44,326 bases of DNA from Candidatus Bathyarchaeota archaeon (GCA_016927895.1 JAFGLT010000069.1:1-44326); one strand, 5' to 3'. Counted from the stretch's first letter, positions 16,582 through 24,990 are shown. Made by a program: numbers and translations. The notes: generated from the sequence alone by a model not told the origin.

Positions 16582-17718
16582 GTGGCTTCAAGATTAGTCG
16601 TGGTGAAAGTCGGCACCAGCGGCATAACAACAGGCAAAGGTAAACTCGACGAGGAAGAAATGCGCAGGCTAACCGCTCAAGTTGCAGCCGCACACAAACA
16701 AGGCGACAAAATAGTCTTAGTCACATCTGGCGCTGTAGCCGCGGGCATAGCCGAACTGGGCATACCTCCGAAGCCCAACGACATTGTCTTCCAGCAAGCC
16801 GCCGCAGCCACAGGACAAAGCGTGCTGATGGCAAAGTACCGTATACTTTTCAAGGAACACGGGCTGAAAGTTGCCCAAATCCTGCTTACCGCAGAAGACC
16901 TTTCCAACAGAGTCTCCTACCTGCACACATGCAACGTCTTGGAAATGCTGTTGAAAACAGGCGTCATACCCATAATCAACGAGAACGACGTGACATCCGT
17001 TGAGGAACTCATGCCCTTAACCGAGGGTTACAGAGTAAACTTTAGCGACAACGACATACTCTCCGTGCTCGTGGCCAATGCCGTAAGAGCGAACCTCGTC
17101 GTTATACTCTCAGACGTAGACGGCATATACACAACTGACCCGCAAAAGCCAGAGGCAAAAGTGATAAAAATCGTGGAAAACATCACCAGTGAATTGAAAA
17201 ACGCGCTTAACGGCAAAGGCAAGTGGGGTAGAGGCGGAATCCAAAGCAAAGTGAAAGCCGCGGAAATAGCCACAACATGCGGCATAGCCGTAGTGGTAGC
17301 TAACAGCCGAAGAGAAAACGTGCTCACAGACATCCTCGCCGGCAAAGAAGTCGGCACATACTTTAAACCGCAGAAGTGTATGCCAGCGGTGAAACGTTGG
17401 ATAGCATACGGCGCTTCAGTTAAAGGCCAAATCTATGTTAACGAGGGCGCCAAGAAAGCCATATTGGACGGCTCCAGCCTGTTGCCTGTTGGCGTAAGCA
17501 AGATAATCGGGCACTTCAATGCAGGTGATGTCGTTGGGATAGTTGGTCCGGACAACGTTGAGTTTGCAAAGGGAAACCCGAACTATAACAGCGGCGAGTT
17601 AAACCTGATGAAAGGCTTACAAATCAACGAAGTCAAAAAAGAACTGGGTTACATTCGCCAAAAAGAAGTTATTGAACATAAACACATACACTTGTTGAGT
17701 GAGGAAAATGATACTTGA
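16582..17718 (+). CDS. proB: Glutamate 5-kinase ProB with PUA domain
   Basis: Phosphorylates L-glutamate to gamma-glutamyl phosphate, the first step of proline synthesis. The amino acid kinase domain begins LVVVKVGTSGITTGKG, continues with VLVTSGAVAAGIAELG (about 45-60), IPIINENDVTSVEE near 135 and LVVILSDVDGIYTTDP near 175, and ends with the GRGGIQSKVKAAEIA substrate loop near 215. A C-terminal PUA domain (about 275-365, GHFNAGDVVGIVGPDN) is present as in full-length ProB (367 is usual; 378 here). The start at GTG 16582 follows the GGAGG noted separately. It overlaps proA by 11 bases, so the pair is translated together. Proline usually feedback-inhibits this enzyme. Confidence 0.92.
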   Translation: MASRLVVVKVGTSGITTGKGKLDEEEMRRLTAQVAAAHKQGDKIVLVTSGAVAAGIAELGIPPKPNDIVFQQAAAATGQSVLMAKYRILFKEHGLKVAQILLTAEDLSNRVSYLHTCNVLEMLLKTGVIPIINENDVTSVEELMPLTEGYRVNFSDNDILSVLVANAVRANLVVILSDVDGIYTTDPQKPEAKVIKIVENITSELKNALNGKGKWGRGGIQSKVKAAEIATTCGIAVVVANSRRENVLTDILAGKEVGTYFKPQKCMPAVKRWIAYGASVKGQIYVNEGAKKAILDGSSLLPVGVSKIIGHFNAGDVVGIVGPDNVEFAKGNPNYNSGELNLMKGLQINEVKKELGYIRQKEVIEHKHIHLLSEENDT

Positions 17719-18949
17719 AATCTGCAAAAAAGCTAAAGCAGCCTCAGTTCAGCTAGCTAAGCTTTCCACTGAAGAAAAAAACGCGGCGGTCTGCAAAATG
17801 GCTGACGCTCTTGAAGCAAACGCGGATCAGATTCTTGCAGCTAACAAGAAAGACGCGGACGCAGCCAAAGTTAAAGGCTTGAAAGCCGCGTTATTGGACA
17901 GGCTCGCGTTGGACAACCGCAAAATAGCAAACATGGCAGTTTGCCTCCGGGAAGTGGCGGAAATGGATGACCCCGTAGGCGAAATCGTGAAAACTTGGAC
18001 TAGACCTAACGGATTATTGATTGGGCAGATGCGCGTGCCCTTAGGTGTAGTCGGAATAATTTACGAGTCCAGACCAGACGTCACCTCAGACGCGACGGGT
18101 ATTTGTATAAAATCCGGCAACGCCGTGATTCTTAGAGGCGGTTCAGACGCCATAAACTCCAACGTTGCGATAGGCGACGTGCTCCGAGATGCGTTAGTCG
18201 AAACTGCCGTGCCCGTTGACGCCGTGCAAGTTGTCACGTCAACTGACCGAAAAGTCGCCGAAGAATTCATGCGAATGCGCAACTACGTGGACGTGCTGAT
18301 TCCCCGTGGAGGCGCGGACCTAATCCGAACCGTGGTGGAGAAAGCATCGATTCCAGCAATTGAAACGGGAACAGGCAACTGCCACATCTACGTTGAAGAA
18401 GACGCAGACTTGGACAGTGCAGTACCCATAATCATAAACGCCAAATGCCAAAGACCGGGAACATGCAACGCCGTAGAAAAACTCCTTGTGCATACCACCA
18501 TAGCGGAACAGTTTCTGCCCGTGGCAATCGCAGCACTCCGAGAGAAAGGCGTGGAAGTCCGTGGCTGCCAGAAAACAGCCAAAATAGTTCAGGACGTAAA
18601 ACTTGCTACTGAGGAAGACTGGTACAGGGAATACTTGGACTATATAATCGGCGTGAAAGTCGTGAAAGACCTAGACGAAGCCATAGCACACGTAAACAAG
18701 TACAGCACCAAACACTCCGAGTCTATACTAACCTCAGACTTCGACAAAGCAATGCGCTTCATCAGGGAAGTAGATTCGGCAGCAGTCTACTGGAACGCTT
18801 CCACACGCTTCACAGACGGCAACCAGTTCGGCTTAGGCGCAGAAATCGGAATCAGCACACAAAAACTCCACGCCAGAGGACCCATGAGCGTCCGACACTT
18901 AACCACCACAAAATACTTCATCCTCGGCAGTGGCCAAATCAGAAAATAA
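17708..18949 (+). CDS. proA: Gamma-glutamyl phosphate reductase ProA
   Basis: NADPH-dependent reduction of gamma-glutamyl phosphate to glutamate semialdehyde, the second proline step, coupled to ProB. The product (about 413 residues, family length about 417) is an aldehyde-dehydrogenase-like enzyme. It shows PLGVVGIIYESRPDVTSD near 110, the nucleotide region NAVILRGGSDAINSN near 140, VDVLIPRGGADLI near 195, and the catalytic cysteine in RPGTCNAVEKLLVH near 255, then NASTRFTDGNQFGLGAEIGI split near 360-380. ATG 17708 is preferred, with GAGTGAGG just upstream; GTG 17699 is in frame and possible. It is the last gene of the proBA operon; proC is not in the window. Confidence 0.92.
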   Translation: MILEICKKAKAASVQLAKLSTEEKNAAVCKMADALEANADQILAANKKDADAAKVKGLKAALLDRLALDNRKIANMAVCLREVAEMDDPVGEIVKTWTRPNGLLIGQMRVPLGVVGIIYESRPDVTSDATGICIKSGNAVILRGGSDAINSNVAIGDVLRDALVETAVPVDAVQVVTSTDRKVAEEFMRMRNYVDVLIPRGGADLIRTVVEKASIPAIETGTGNCHIYVEEDADLDSAVPIIINAKCQRPGTCNAVEKLLVHTTIAEQFLPVAIAALREKGVEVRGCQKTAKIVQDVKLATEEDWYREYLDYIIGVKVVKDLDEAIAHVNKYSTKHSESILTSDFDKAMRFIREVDSAAVYWNASTRFTDGNQFGLGAEIGISTQKLHARGPMSVRHLTTTKYFILGSGQIRK

Positions 18950-19035
18950 CAAACACCTACCTTTTCAACCACAAACAACCTCATGAACCAATCAACACTA
19001 CTCCAAATCATCATATTTGGGACCTATTAGAAAGT

Positions 19036-19050
19036 GTTTTATGTTATATC
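19036..19050 (+). promoter_or_regulatory. TATA-like element for the zinc-ribbon gene
   Basis: GTTTTATGTTATATC lies about 30-45 bases before the ATG at 19080 and fits an archaeal TATA box with a short leader that includes GAGG at about 19069-19073. Confidence 0.4.
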
Positions 19051-19079
19051 AGGCCTAAGAGTGTAAGCGAGGTTATACA

Positions 19080-19244
19080 ATGGCTAAATGCCCTAATTGT
19101 GGAAAAGAAGTTAAAAACGCAAAGAAAACGTGGAAAATGGCTGGCAGGCCCGACAAAAACGGCAAACGAACGCAACTTACCATAGGCTTATACGAGTGTT
19201 GCGGAAAAAGCTTCAGGCAAGTCTTAGATAAAAGGAAAATCTAA
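19080..19244 (+). CDS. 54-residue zinc-ribbon protein
   Basis: Short gene easily missed by length filters. It encodes KCPNCGKEVKNAKKTWKMAG, then a basic stretch (RPDKNGKRTQ) and LTIGLYECCGKSFRQVLDKR. The first CxxC (C4, C7) is clear; the second cysteine pair is adjacent (C40, C41) rather than CxxC. I recall similar small basic zinc-ribbon proteins as widely conserved in archaea but know no established function; nucleic-acid binding is plausible from its charge. Start: ATG with GAGG about 7 bases upstream; a TATA-like element and a T-rich terminator frame it, so it is its own transcription unit between proA and the convergent glmU-like gene. Confidence 0.75.
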   Translation: MAKCPNCGKEVKNAKKTWKMAGRPDKNGKRTQLTIGLYECCGKSFRQVLDKRKI

Positions 19245-19264
19245 GCGTCCCATCATCCTAAACC

Positions 19265-19278
19265 CTTTTTTTATTTTT
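19265..19278 (+). terminator. T-rich terminator after zinc-ribbon gene
   Basis: CTTTTTTTATTTTTCC, about 20 bases after the stop, matches archaeal oligo-T termination. Confidence 0.5.
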
Positions 19279-19327
19279 CCAGCCTCTCTAAGAGGAAAAT
19301 CTCAAGTCTGCACCAGAACTAAAAAGT

Positions 19328-19352
19328 GTGTTTCGGTGATGCTTTTGTATAC
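19328..19352 (+). repeat. Conserved copy of dispersed repeat
   Basis: 24 of 25 bases match the mfnF copy (one G to C change giving GTGTTTCGG), ending in the same TGATGCTTTTGTATAC. It sits in the short gap between the convergent zinc-ribbon and glmU-like genes. A small hairpin (CCTCT/AGAGG, about 19283-19295) lies upstream. Confidence 0.8.
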
Positions 19353-19382
19353 GAGTTGACTTCACGTGAAAAAAGAAGCCCA

Positions 19383-20663
19383 CTACGAGCTCTTTTTGCT
19401 TCTATCTGCATCCTGCCTAAGCAAGACTATAGTGTCCGCCGGTACATCCTTGTGAACAGTGAAGTTTGCCCCTATCCAACTGTTAGTTCCAACCTTTACG
19501 CCAGGCATGAAAAGCGCGTTTATCCCCGTTTTAACGTCGTCGCCCAGAATCGCCCCAAGCTTCCGTCTTCCACTATCAACGACTTCGCCTTTCACTATCA
19601 TCTTCACGTGCCCATCATCAAGTCGAAGATTAGCAGTAATGGCGCCTGCTGCCAAGTTACATCGTTCACACAGTATGCTATCGCCCACATAAGACAAGTG
19701 ACCAACATGCGTCCCATCCATTATAAGGCTGTTTTTAACTTCACACGCATTGCCAACCCGCACGTTTTTGCCTACGCTTGTGCACGAACGAATGTAACAG
19801 TTGGGTCCAATGTCGCTGCCTTCACCGATAAAACATGGGCCTTCAATATAAGCTCCCGAACGTATCCTCGCGGTTTCAGCAACCGTCACAGGTCCCATCA
19901 AGTGAGCACCCTCCTCCACGGTTCCGTAAACATTATGCTCCATACGCCTAAGCGCCCAACTGTTCGCCTCAAGCAAATCCCATGGTCTCCCAACATCAAA
20001 CCAGTCAGCCTCCGAAACCTTAGATGATAGCACAGTCTTATCATCGTCTATAAGAAGCGAAACAGCGTCAGTGAGCTCCCACTCACCGCGAACAGAAGCC
20101 TTAGTCTGCTTTATCTTACCAAAAATCTCTTCTGACAACACATACAGCCCAGCATTAGCTAAGTTCGACGGCGCTTCTCCCACCACTGGCTTTTCAACTA
20201 TCCTCCTGATTGTTTTCTCGTTTTCAAGCTCCACTACACCGTAGCTTTCAGGCTTCTCTACAGGAACCACGGCCATAACAGCAGCAGGCTTCTCCGCCTC
20301 ATACAACCGAACAACATCAGCCATAGCTTCACGCGCAAAAAGCAAATCACCGTAAACAAGAACAAAATCGCCGTCAACATAAGGCTCAACAACACTCACA
20401 GCGTTGCCTGTACCAAGCATCTCAGCCTGCTCGATATAAGATATCTTCAACCCCCTGCTCTCGCCGTCACCGAAGTACCGGCGAATAGCGTCACCCATAT
20501 AATGCGTGACAACAACGACTTCAGTTATTCCAGAAAACTTCAACGCGTCCAAACAGTGCTCTAGAATCGGTTTCCCACCCACCTGAATTAAGTGCTTTGG
20601 CCGAGTTGCCGTGATGGGTTGAAGGCGCGCTCCTTCGCCAGCAGCTAAGACTACAGCTTTCAT
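19383..20663 (-). CDS. glmU: Bifunctional sugar-1-phosphate nucleotidylyl/acetyltransferase (GlmU-like)
   Basis: Makes a nucleotide sugar, probably UDP-GlcNAc, from the sugar 1-phosphate. The N-terminal nucleotidyltransferase domain has the signature AVVLAAGEGARLQPITATRP (residues 3-22), K24, GTGNAV near 83 and VLVYGDLLF near 99, with EWELTDA near 200. The C-terminal third is a left-handed beta-helix of hexapeptide repeats (IRSGAYIEGPCFIGEGSDIG, SVGKNVRVGNACEV, GVKVGTNSWIGANF), which would carry acetyl transfer. The 426-residue length fits archaeal GlmU-type enzymes. Its ATG overlaps the stop of the upstream phosphoglucosamine mutase gene (ATGA), strongly supporting a shared pathway. Substrate choice (glucosamine against glucose) is inferred. 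Confidence 0.82.
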   Translation of the reverse strand: MKAVVLAAGEGARLQPITATRPKHLIQVGGKPILEHCLDALKFSGITEVVVVTHYMGDAIRRYFGDGESRGLKISYIEQAEMLGTGNAVSVVEPYVDGDFVLVYGDLLFAREAMADVVRLYEAEKPAAVMAVVPVEKPESYGVVELENEKTIRRIVEKPVVGEAPSNLANAGLYVLSEEIFGKIKQTKASVRGEWELTDAVSLLIDDDKTVLSSKVSEADWFDVGRPWDLLEANSWALRRMEHNVYGTVEEGAHLMGPVTVAETARIRSGAYIEGPCFIGEGSDIGPNCYIRSCTSVGKNVRVGNACEVKNSLIMDGTHVGHLSYVGDSILCERCNLAAGAITANLRLDDGHVKMIVKGEVVDSGRRKLGAILGDDVKTGINALFMPGVKVGTNSWIGANFTVHKDVPADTIVLLRQDADRSKKSS

Positions 20664-22024
20664 TTCTTCAACTCCTCATACTGGTTTTCAATTAAAACTG
20701 TTCCTCTGCCCATTATGTCGTTTGCAGCTTTTAATGATTCACCCTCAACAGTCACCCGAATAAGAGGTTCAGTTCCAGACGCCCTAATCAAAAGCCACCC
20801 GGTATTAAGAGCTATCCGCACGCCATCAACAGTCGATAAATTCGTGTACTCAGGAAATACAGCATTTGCAGCTTTCTCAATGCTTGCAACCACCTTATGC
20901 TTCAAGTCGTTCCTGCAAGGCAAGTTCTCTCGCAACGTTACGTACTTCGGCACCTCAGCAACGAACTCCCGCAAACTCTTATCCTCCTCCTCTAAAGCCT
21001 TCAAAAGCAAAACCGCAGAAAACGGCCCATCAGGACAATAATGAAAACTTGGATGCACCCAAGCTCCACACGGCTCTCCACCGAAAACAGCACCGTAACG
21101 CTTGATAGCCTCTGAAACATAAACGTCACCAACCCTTGTTCGAACAACCTTCCCTCCGAATTTCTCAGCCATATTCTCAACACACATTGACGCCTCAACA
21201 TTCGTAACCACAGTTCCGCCGCAGGCACGCTTCACAGAGTAAGCAGCATAAGCAGCAAGCAAAAGGTCAAAATCCATAAAGCTACCTTCCGCGTCAACAA
21301 AAGCCACACGGTCGCCGTCGCCGTCAAAAGCCACCCCAACATCGGCACCAACCTCCTTTACAACTTGCATCAAATCCTTCAGGGACTCAGCAGTAGGCTC
21401 AGAACTCCTTGCTGGAAAGAACCCGTCAGGCTGTGCATTTAAGGCAGTTACATGGCAACCAGCATTCTTCAGCAACGCCGGACCCACATCAAATGTAGCG
21501 CCACAACCCGAATCGACAACAACACGCCACTTCTTACATAACGCTACAGCGTCACGAGCCATTTCAAAGTAGAAGGGCTTGACATCAACGTTAGAAGCCT
21601 CGCTTATTTCACGCCAATCTGCCATATCAAAGCTATTCTCCGCAATTATCTTCTCTACAGCGGTTTGGCTTTCATCAGTGTAAGATAAACTTGTTCCGTC
21701 GAAGATTTTTATGCCGTTATACTGCGGTGGATTATGCGATGCAGTAAGCATGAATCCAACGTCAGCCTTTAACCTCATTGTTGCATAAGCCAAAACAGGA
21801 GTTGGCACAGAACCCACCAAAGACACACGCACGCCACAGGCAAGCAACCCAGAAACAAGTGCGTCCTCAATCATTGAACCCGAAACACGCGTGTCCCTCG
21901 CCACCAGCGCTTTATCCGCTTTGGCATACGATGCTACAGCTAAACCCACTTTGCAAGCTAACTCTGGCGTTAAGAAACTGTTAACTAATCCTCGTACTCC
22001 AGAACTCCCAAACAGTTTAGCCAA
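20660..22024 (-). CDS. glmM: Phosphoglucosamine mutase-like enzyme
   Basis: Alpha-D-phosphohexomutase interconverting hexosamine 6- and 1-phosphates, feeding the GlmU-like enzyme encoded directly downstream. The four family sites are visible: catalytic TASHNPPQYNGIK (phosphoserine S96), metal loop VAFDGDGDRVAF near 235, substrate loop GEPCGAWVHP near 320 and the phosphate-binding RASGTEPLIRVTVEG near 415. I chose TTG 22024 (MAKLFGSSGVRG), which has GGGGAT six bases upstream and matches family N-termini; the open frame extends to 22135 but would overlap the kinase gene and add 37 unrelated residues. The length is 454 residues. A phosphomannomutase activity cannot be excluded. Confidence 0.85.
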   Translation of the reverse strand: MAKLFGSSGVRGLVNSFLTPELACKVGLAVASYAKADKALVARDTRVSGSMIEDALVSGLLACGVRVSLVGSVPTPVLAYATMRLKADVGFMLTASHNPPQYNGIKIFDGTSLSYTDESQTAVEKIIAENSFDMADWREISEASNVDVKPFYFEMARDAVALCKKWRVVVDSGCGATFDVGPALLKNAGCHVTALNAQPDGFFPARSSEPTAESLKDLMQVVKEVGADVGVAFDGDGDRVAFVDAEGSFMDFDLLLAAYAAYSVKRACGGTVVTNVEASMCVENMAEKFGGKVVRTRVGDVYVSEAIKRYGAVFGGEPCGAWVHPSFHYCPDGPFSAVLLLKALEEEDKSLREFVAEVPKYVTLRENLPCRNDLKHKVVASIEKAANAVFPEYTNLSTVDGVRIALNTGWLLIRASGTEPLIRVTVEGESLKAANDIMGRGTVLIENQYEELKK

Positions 22025-22076
22025 ATTTGTATCCCCTATTAGTTTGAATACTTCTATGGTTAAAAGGCTAATCAGC

Positions 22077-23198
22077 TTAAAACGATTTAGCCCAAAAACT
22101 ACCCACGCTGTGGGTATTAAACGCTGAATTCTCAACGAACTTGGCTAGTTTCCGCCGTGTTGGATGGACACCATCCAAGTTGGATAGGTAATATGCAGAA
22201 ACAGCGTTTGCTAAGGTTAATCGGCACTCATCTGAAACTCCGTTTCCATCGCCTAAAATGTTTCCTGCGTTCCAAGCGTCACCTGCGCCAGTAGCTCTCA
22301 ACGCTTTAATTTTGAAAGTTGGAACAACAACTTCGGTTTTTTTTGTGAAAGTAGCTGAGAAAACGGTGGTGTGCAAATCGATTCTCGCGGGTAAATTCTT
22401 AGCCAAAACTCTAGCGGCTTCAATTGCTAACTCGTCAAACCGCTTGTTCTTTTGGTTCCCGAGTATTTCACCGCTTAAAATTCCCGCATAGCAGATTGCC
22501 TCGTTCTCGTTTAAACTTAAAACGTCAATTCGGCTGGTTTTCAAAACATCCCGCATAAGTTCCGGAATTTTATCTTTGTTAGGTGTTGGATCTGCTGTGT
22601 CATAGTACGTTTTGCCCTTTCCCTCAGTTTTTACCCTGTGAAAAACGTTTTCAGCCAGAGCAGTTCCAAACTTCTTGGTTCCAGCCCAGTTAAATAAGCA
22701 AACGTAATCCGCGTTTTCAATCAACTCGTAATCTCGTTCAGTTAGGTCTGAAGGACCAAAATTAGCAAGTGAGCCTACGTCTCTGAGCATAATGTTGGCT
22801 TTTCCATCTTCCTTCTTGAGTTCCAGTGCTGTTGTTAGCGAGGCTTTTTTTACAATTTTTACGTGTGAAAGGTCAGTACGGTATTTTCCAAGATAAAATT
22901 TTATCTGGTGAAGACCTAGTTTGCTGGTGCAGACAATTGGAGTAACATTTACGCCTAACGCAGCTAGAGCCGAAGTGGTGTTAACTGCGTTTCCACCTCT
23001 TATGTCCATTTGGGCTACGCCATCTATGCTACCGCCTTTTCGCAGAGTTATGTCTGTAATTACTGAGGAAAACTGCTCTGGGTCATAGTCTATGCTTATT
23101 AGGCGGTCATAGAAGAAGTCGGGCATAACGACTGCATCAATTTTTGAATGTTTTTCTTTCAGAAAGTTCAGTAGTTTGTGTTTGTAGTCTTGTGTCAA
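22077..23198 (-). CDS. PfkB-family carbohydrate kinase
   Basis: Ribokinase-like kinase of 373 residues, substrate unknown. Seen: the GGN-type substrate region IRGGNAVNTTSALAALGVNV (residues 67-86), a domain with LSLNENEA near 228, and the C-terminal PfkB signature RATGAGDAWNAGN (301-313) with catalytic D307. Unlike fructokinases the N-terminal lid is preceded by about 25 extra residues. It starts at TTG 23198. The mutase gene begins 53 bases after its stop, suggesting one transcription unit for sugar activation (kinase, mutase, nucleotidyltransferase), which makes an amino- or other hexose a reasonable substrate guess. Confidence 0.8.
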   Translation of the reverse strand: MTQDYKHKLLNFLKEKHSKIDAVVMPDFFYDRLISIDYDPEQFSSVITDITLRKGGSIDGVAQMDIRGGNAVNTTSALAALGVNVTPIVCTSKLGLHQIKFYLGKYRTDLSHVKIVKKASLTTALELKKEDGKANIMLRDVGSLANFGPSDLTERDYELIENADYVCLFNWAGTKKFGTALAENVFHRVKTEGKGKTYYDTADPTPNKDKIPELMRDVLKTSRIDVLSLNENEAICYAGILSGEILGNQKNKRFDELAIEAARVLAKNLPARIDLHTTVFSATFTKKTEVVVPTFKIKALRATGAGDAWNAGNILGDGNGVSDECRLTLANAVSAYYLSNLDGVHPTRRKLAKFVENSAFNTHSVGSFWAKSF

Positions 23199-23311
23199 TA
23201 CTTGAAGTCACCCCTAACGTTTATTTTCCACAAAGCTAAAATATAGTTTTTTATTATATGTTGGAAATTAACTCGGAATAATGGAAAAATTGGACGGGAG
23301 ATAAGAAAGAG

Positions 23312-23554
23312 ATGAAGTTTAAAGCTGAAATGTGCTTGCTGGTTGTAGCTATTGCGCTTTTTGCGTTGAGCGCGTTTTTCTACTCGTATCAGCCATCCAG
23401 TGAAAGCCTAACGTTCAGTGTAGATGCAAGCAGTTATCCTTACAGAATGCAAGCGTTAACGTTTGTTGGTTTTGGCTCAGCGCTGATGTTAACTGCGTCA
23501 GTCTCTTATTCGAAGCGTAGCAAAAATTTTGGAAACAGTAGTCACCGAGTTTAG
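23312..23554 (+). CDS. Small two-helix membrane protein
   Basis: 80 residues with two hydrophobic segments (CLLVVAIALFALSAFFYSY, about 7-25, and ALTFVGFGSALMLTASVSY, about 48-66), a polar loop between and a basic C-terminus. GGGAG lies about 11 bases before the ATG, and a TATA-like TTTTTATTATATG is at about 23250. No family is recognised. It is divergent from the PfkB gene and convergent with, and overlapping by a few bases, the prepilin peptidase gene. Confidence 0.5.
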   Translation: MKFKAEMCLLVVAIALFALSAFFYSYQPSSESLTFSVDASSYPYRMQALTFVGFGSALMLTASVSYSKRSKNFGNSSHRV

Positions 23555-24366
23555 CCTAGAACGTAGCTAACTAGTATCCAGACTAGGTCTCCAAATAGTA
23601 AAGCGACAATCAAACCAATTGTTACAAATATAAGCATGGGTAAGCCTGGCGTAGCCCAAACGTAATCACTGATTTTTCCAGAATCAATCGCGTTGGATAG
23701 ATGTTCAACTATTTCGTCTCTTCCCTCATCTCTTGGTACAACAACAAGTTTTCGGTTAAGCTTGTTTTCACCATCATCATTTTCAACGTCTTCCATGGGG
23801 TAAACGTGCCATTTTTCCTTTAATTTAGCGACAGGAACCTTGTATCCAGTTACGAGGACAACTAGCTTTTTTCCAATGGATTCGGTTGCAAGTGTTCCTT
23901 CAAACAGTTTTTTCCCGGTTGCTACGCGCTTGCTGAGGTTACGTAGAAGCATGTAAAGCCCGCTTGCCGCTGCGAACAAAACGGAGTTGCTGAAAATCGT
24001 TAAGGGGAAGATGTTCTGCGAAAGAGGCGAAATCCCTGAATTGAGAAGCGGCGTGAACAGCATTTCTGTAGAGAAAGGTAAAGCAAGAGCAATGCACATA
24101 AGAGCCTTAGAGTCTGCGCCTCCGAATCCGCCAGAATAAAACAAGAGCAGGGCAAAGGCTGCTGTTACACCGAAGCTTAAGCCAAAAAAAGGCAGTTTCG
24201 CGGGTTCGTATAGTAGTAGTTCAGCAAGGGATATACAAAGAGCGATGGGCGCGTAGACTGCCCAAACACGGTTGCTTACTTCTCTGGTTTTGTGGTCACT
24301 CCAAGAGGCGTAGAGAAGAACAGTTAAGGAAAGGGTAATGTTTGCGGCAATGAAGGCTGTTTGCAT
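23551..24366 (-). CDS. Archaeal prepilin peptidase (A24 family)
   Basis: Membrane aspartic protease that removes class III signal peptides from pilins. The two catalytic aspartates are visible: D24 in SWSDHKTREVSN and D85 in GGFGGADSKALM, the A24 GxGD-type site (here GGAD). Hydrophobic segments lie at about 5-20, 38-53, 62-78, 122-140 and 245-268, with a charged insertion (about 150-225) between. At 271 residues it is longer than bacterial PilD cores because of this insertion. It lies downstream of the major-pilin candidate and closes the pilus locus, so its substrates are probably the pilin-like proteins encoded upstream. Confidence 0.82.
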   Translation of the reverse strand: MQTAFIAANITLSLTVLLYASWSDHKTREVSNRVWAVYAPIALCISLAELLLYEPAKLPFFGLSFGVTAAFALLLFYSGGFGGADSKALMCIALALPFSTEMLFTPLLNSGISPLSQNIFPLTIFSNSVLFAAASGLYMLLRNLSKRVATGKKLFEGTLATESIGKKLVVLVTGYKVPVAKLKEKWHVYPMEDVENDDGENKLNRKLVVVPRDEGRDEIVEHLSNAIDSGKISDYVWATPGLPMLIFVTIGLIVALLFGDLVWILVSYVLG

Positions 24367-24477
24367 GTTGAAGACATCCTAAGAGTTTTCAGATGTAGCT
24401 TATGTGGTTTCTAATTTAAGGTAATAAAATTTTGTCCTCGAACTTACTTTGTCTGATGTGCTAAAAAATCAAAAGAG

Positions 24478-24939
24478 TTATTGGGGTGCTTGCTCTTGGA
24501 ATTCCAAGAATTGTCCTGGATTAGGCACTATCCTGAAGTAGTAGTTGGCTCCTTCTGTCCAAGTGCTGGCTAAGCTGTTTGGCCAATCAATTGTCAGTGT
24601 GGCTATTCCGCCTGCGGAAAGTGCTTTACCTGAACCCGTTATCTCTGTGACGAAAGAGGTTACGTCTGTCATGTTTCCAGAGGAGTCACCAAGCCAAACT
24701 CTTACGATGTAGGTGTCTTCTGTTCCTGAGTTACCAACTGTGATTTCGGTTACGTCGGTATCGAAACGTATGTTTTCCTTGTAGAGTATAACTCCTGCTG
24801 AAGAAGTTGCGCTGCCCATGTAGGTTGATATCCACGCGTAGGTTACGACTATGGCTGCAACTGCGATGACTATCAGAAGCAACGTGGCAAGTATTGGCGA
24901 TATGGCTTTCTTGGAGTTCAGTAACTTCCTAATCGACAT
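24478..24939 (-). CDS. Type IV pilin, probable major subunit
   Basis: 153-residue archaeal pilin. The class III signal peptide is MSIRKLLNSKKA, with predicted cleavage before ISPILATLLLIVIAVAAIVV, the hydrophobic helix that forms the filament core. The rest (about 40-153) is a beta-rich head (AGVILYKENIRFDTDVTEI, GNSGTEDTYIVRVWLGD). The KAISPILATLLL start is typical of archaeal pilins. It is the smallest and simplest pilin of the locus, has its own promoter and AAGGTG ribosome-binding site 10 bases before the ATG, and so is the likely major subunit; the other pilin-like proteins would be minor or tip subunits. Confidence 0.82.
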   Translation of the reverse strand: MSIRKLLNSKKAISPILATLLLIVIAVAAIVVTYAWISTYMGSATSSAGVILYKENIRFDTDVTEITVGNSGTEDTYIVRVWLGDSSGNMTDVTSFVTEITGSGKALSAGGIATLTIDWPNSLASTWTEGANYYFRIVPNPGQFLEFQEQAPQ

Positions 24940-24981
24940 TTTTATGGTACACCTTGTTTGGCTAGGGTTTGCTCATTTTTT

Positions 24982-24990
24982 GTATATAAC
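24982..24990 (-). promoter_or_regulatory. TATA box of the pilin gene
   Basis: On the minus strand GTTATATAC is about 47 bases before the pilin ATG, leaving a leader of about 20 bases with AAGGTG. The 249-base gap to the upstream gene shows that the pilin gene is transcribed independently of the long operon. Confidence 0.5.

Noticed and set aside
19326-20027. 233-residue plus-strand frame opposite the GlmU-like gene
   Set aside because: It is the antisense shadow of a well-supported gene and shows no protein motifs.
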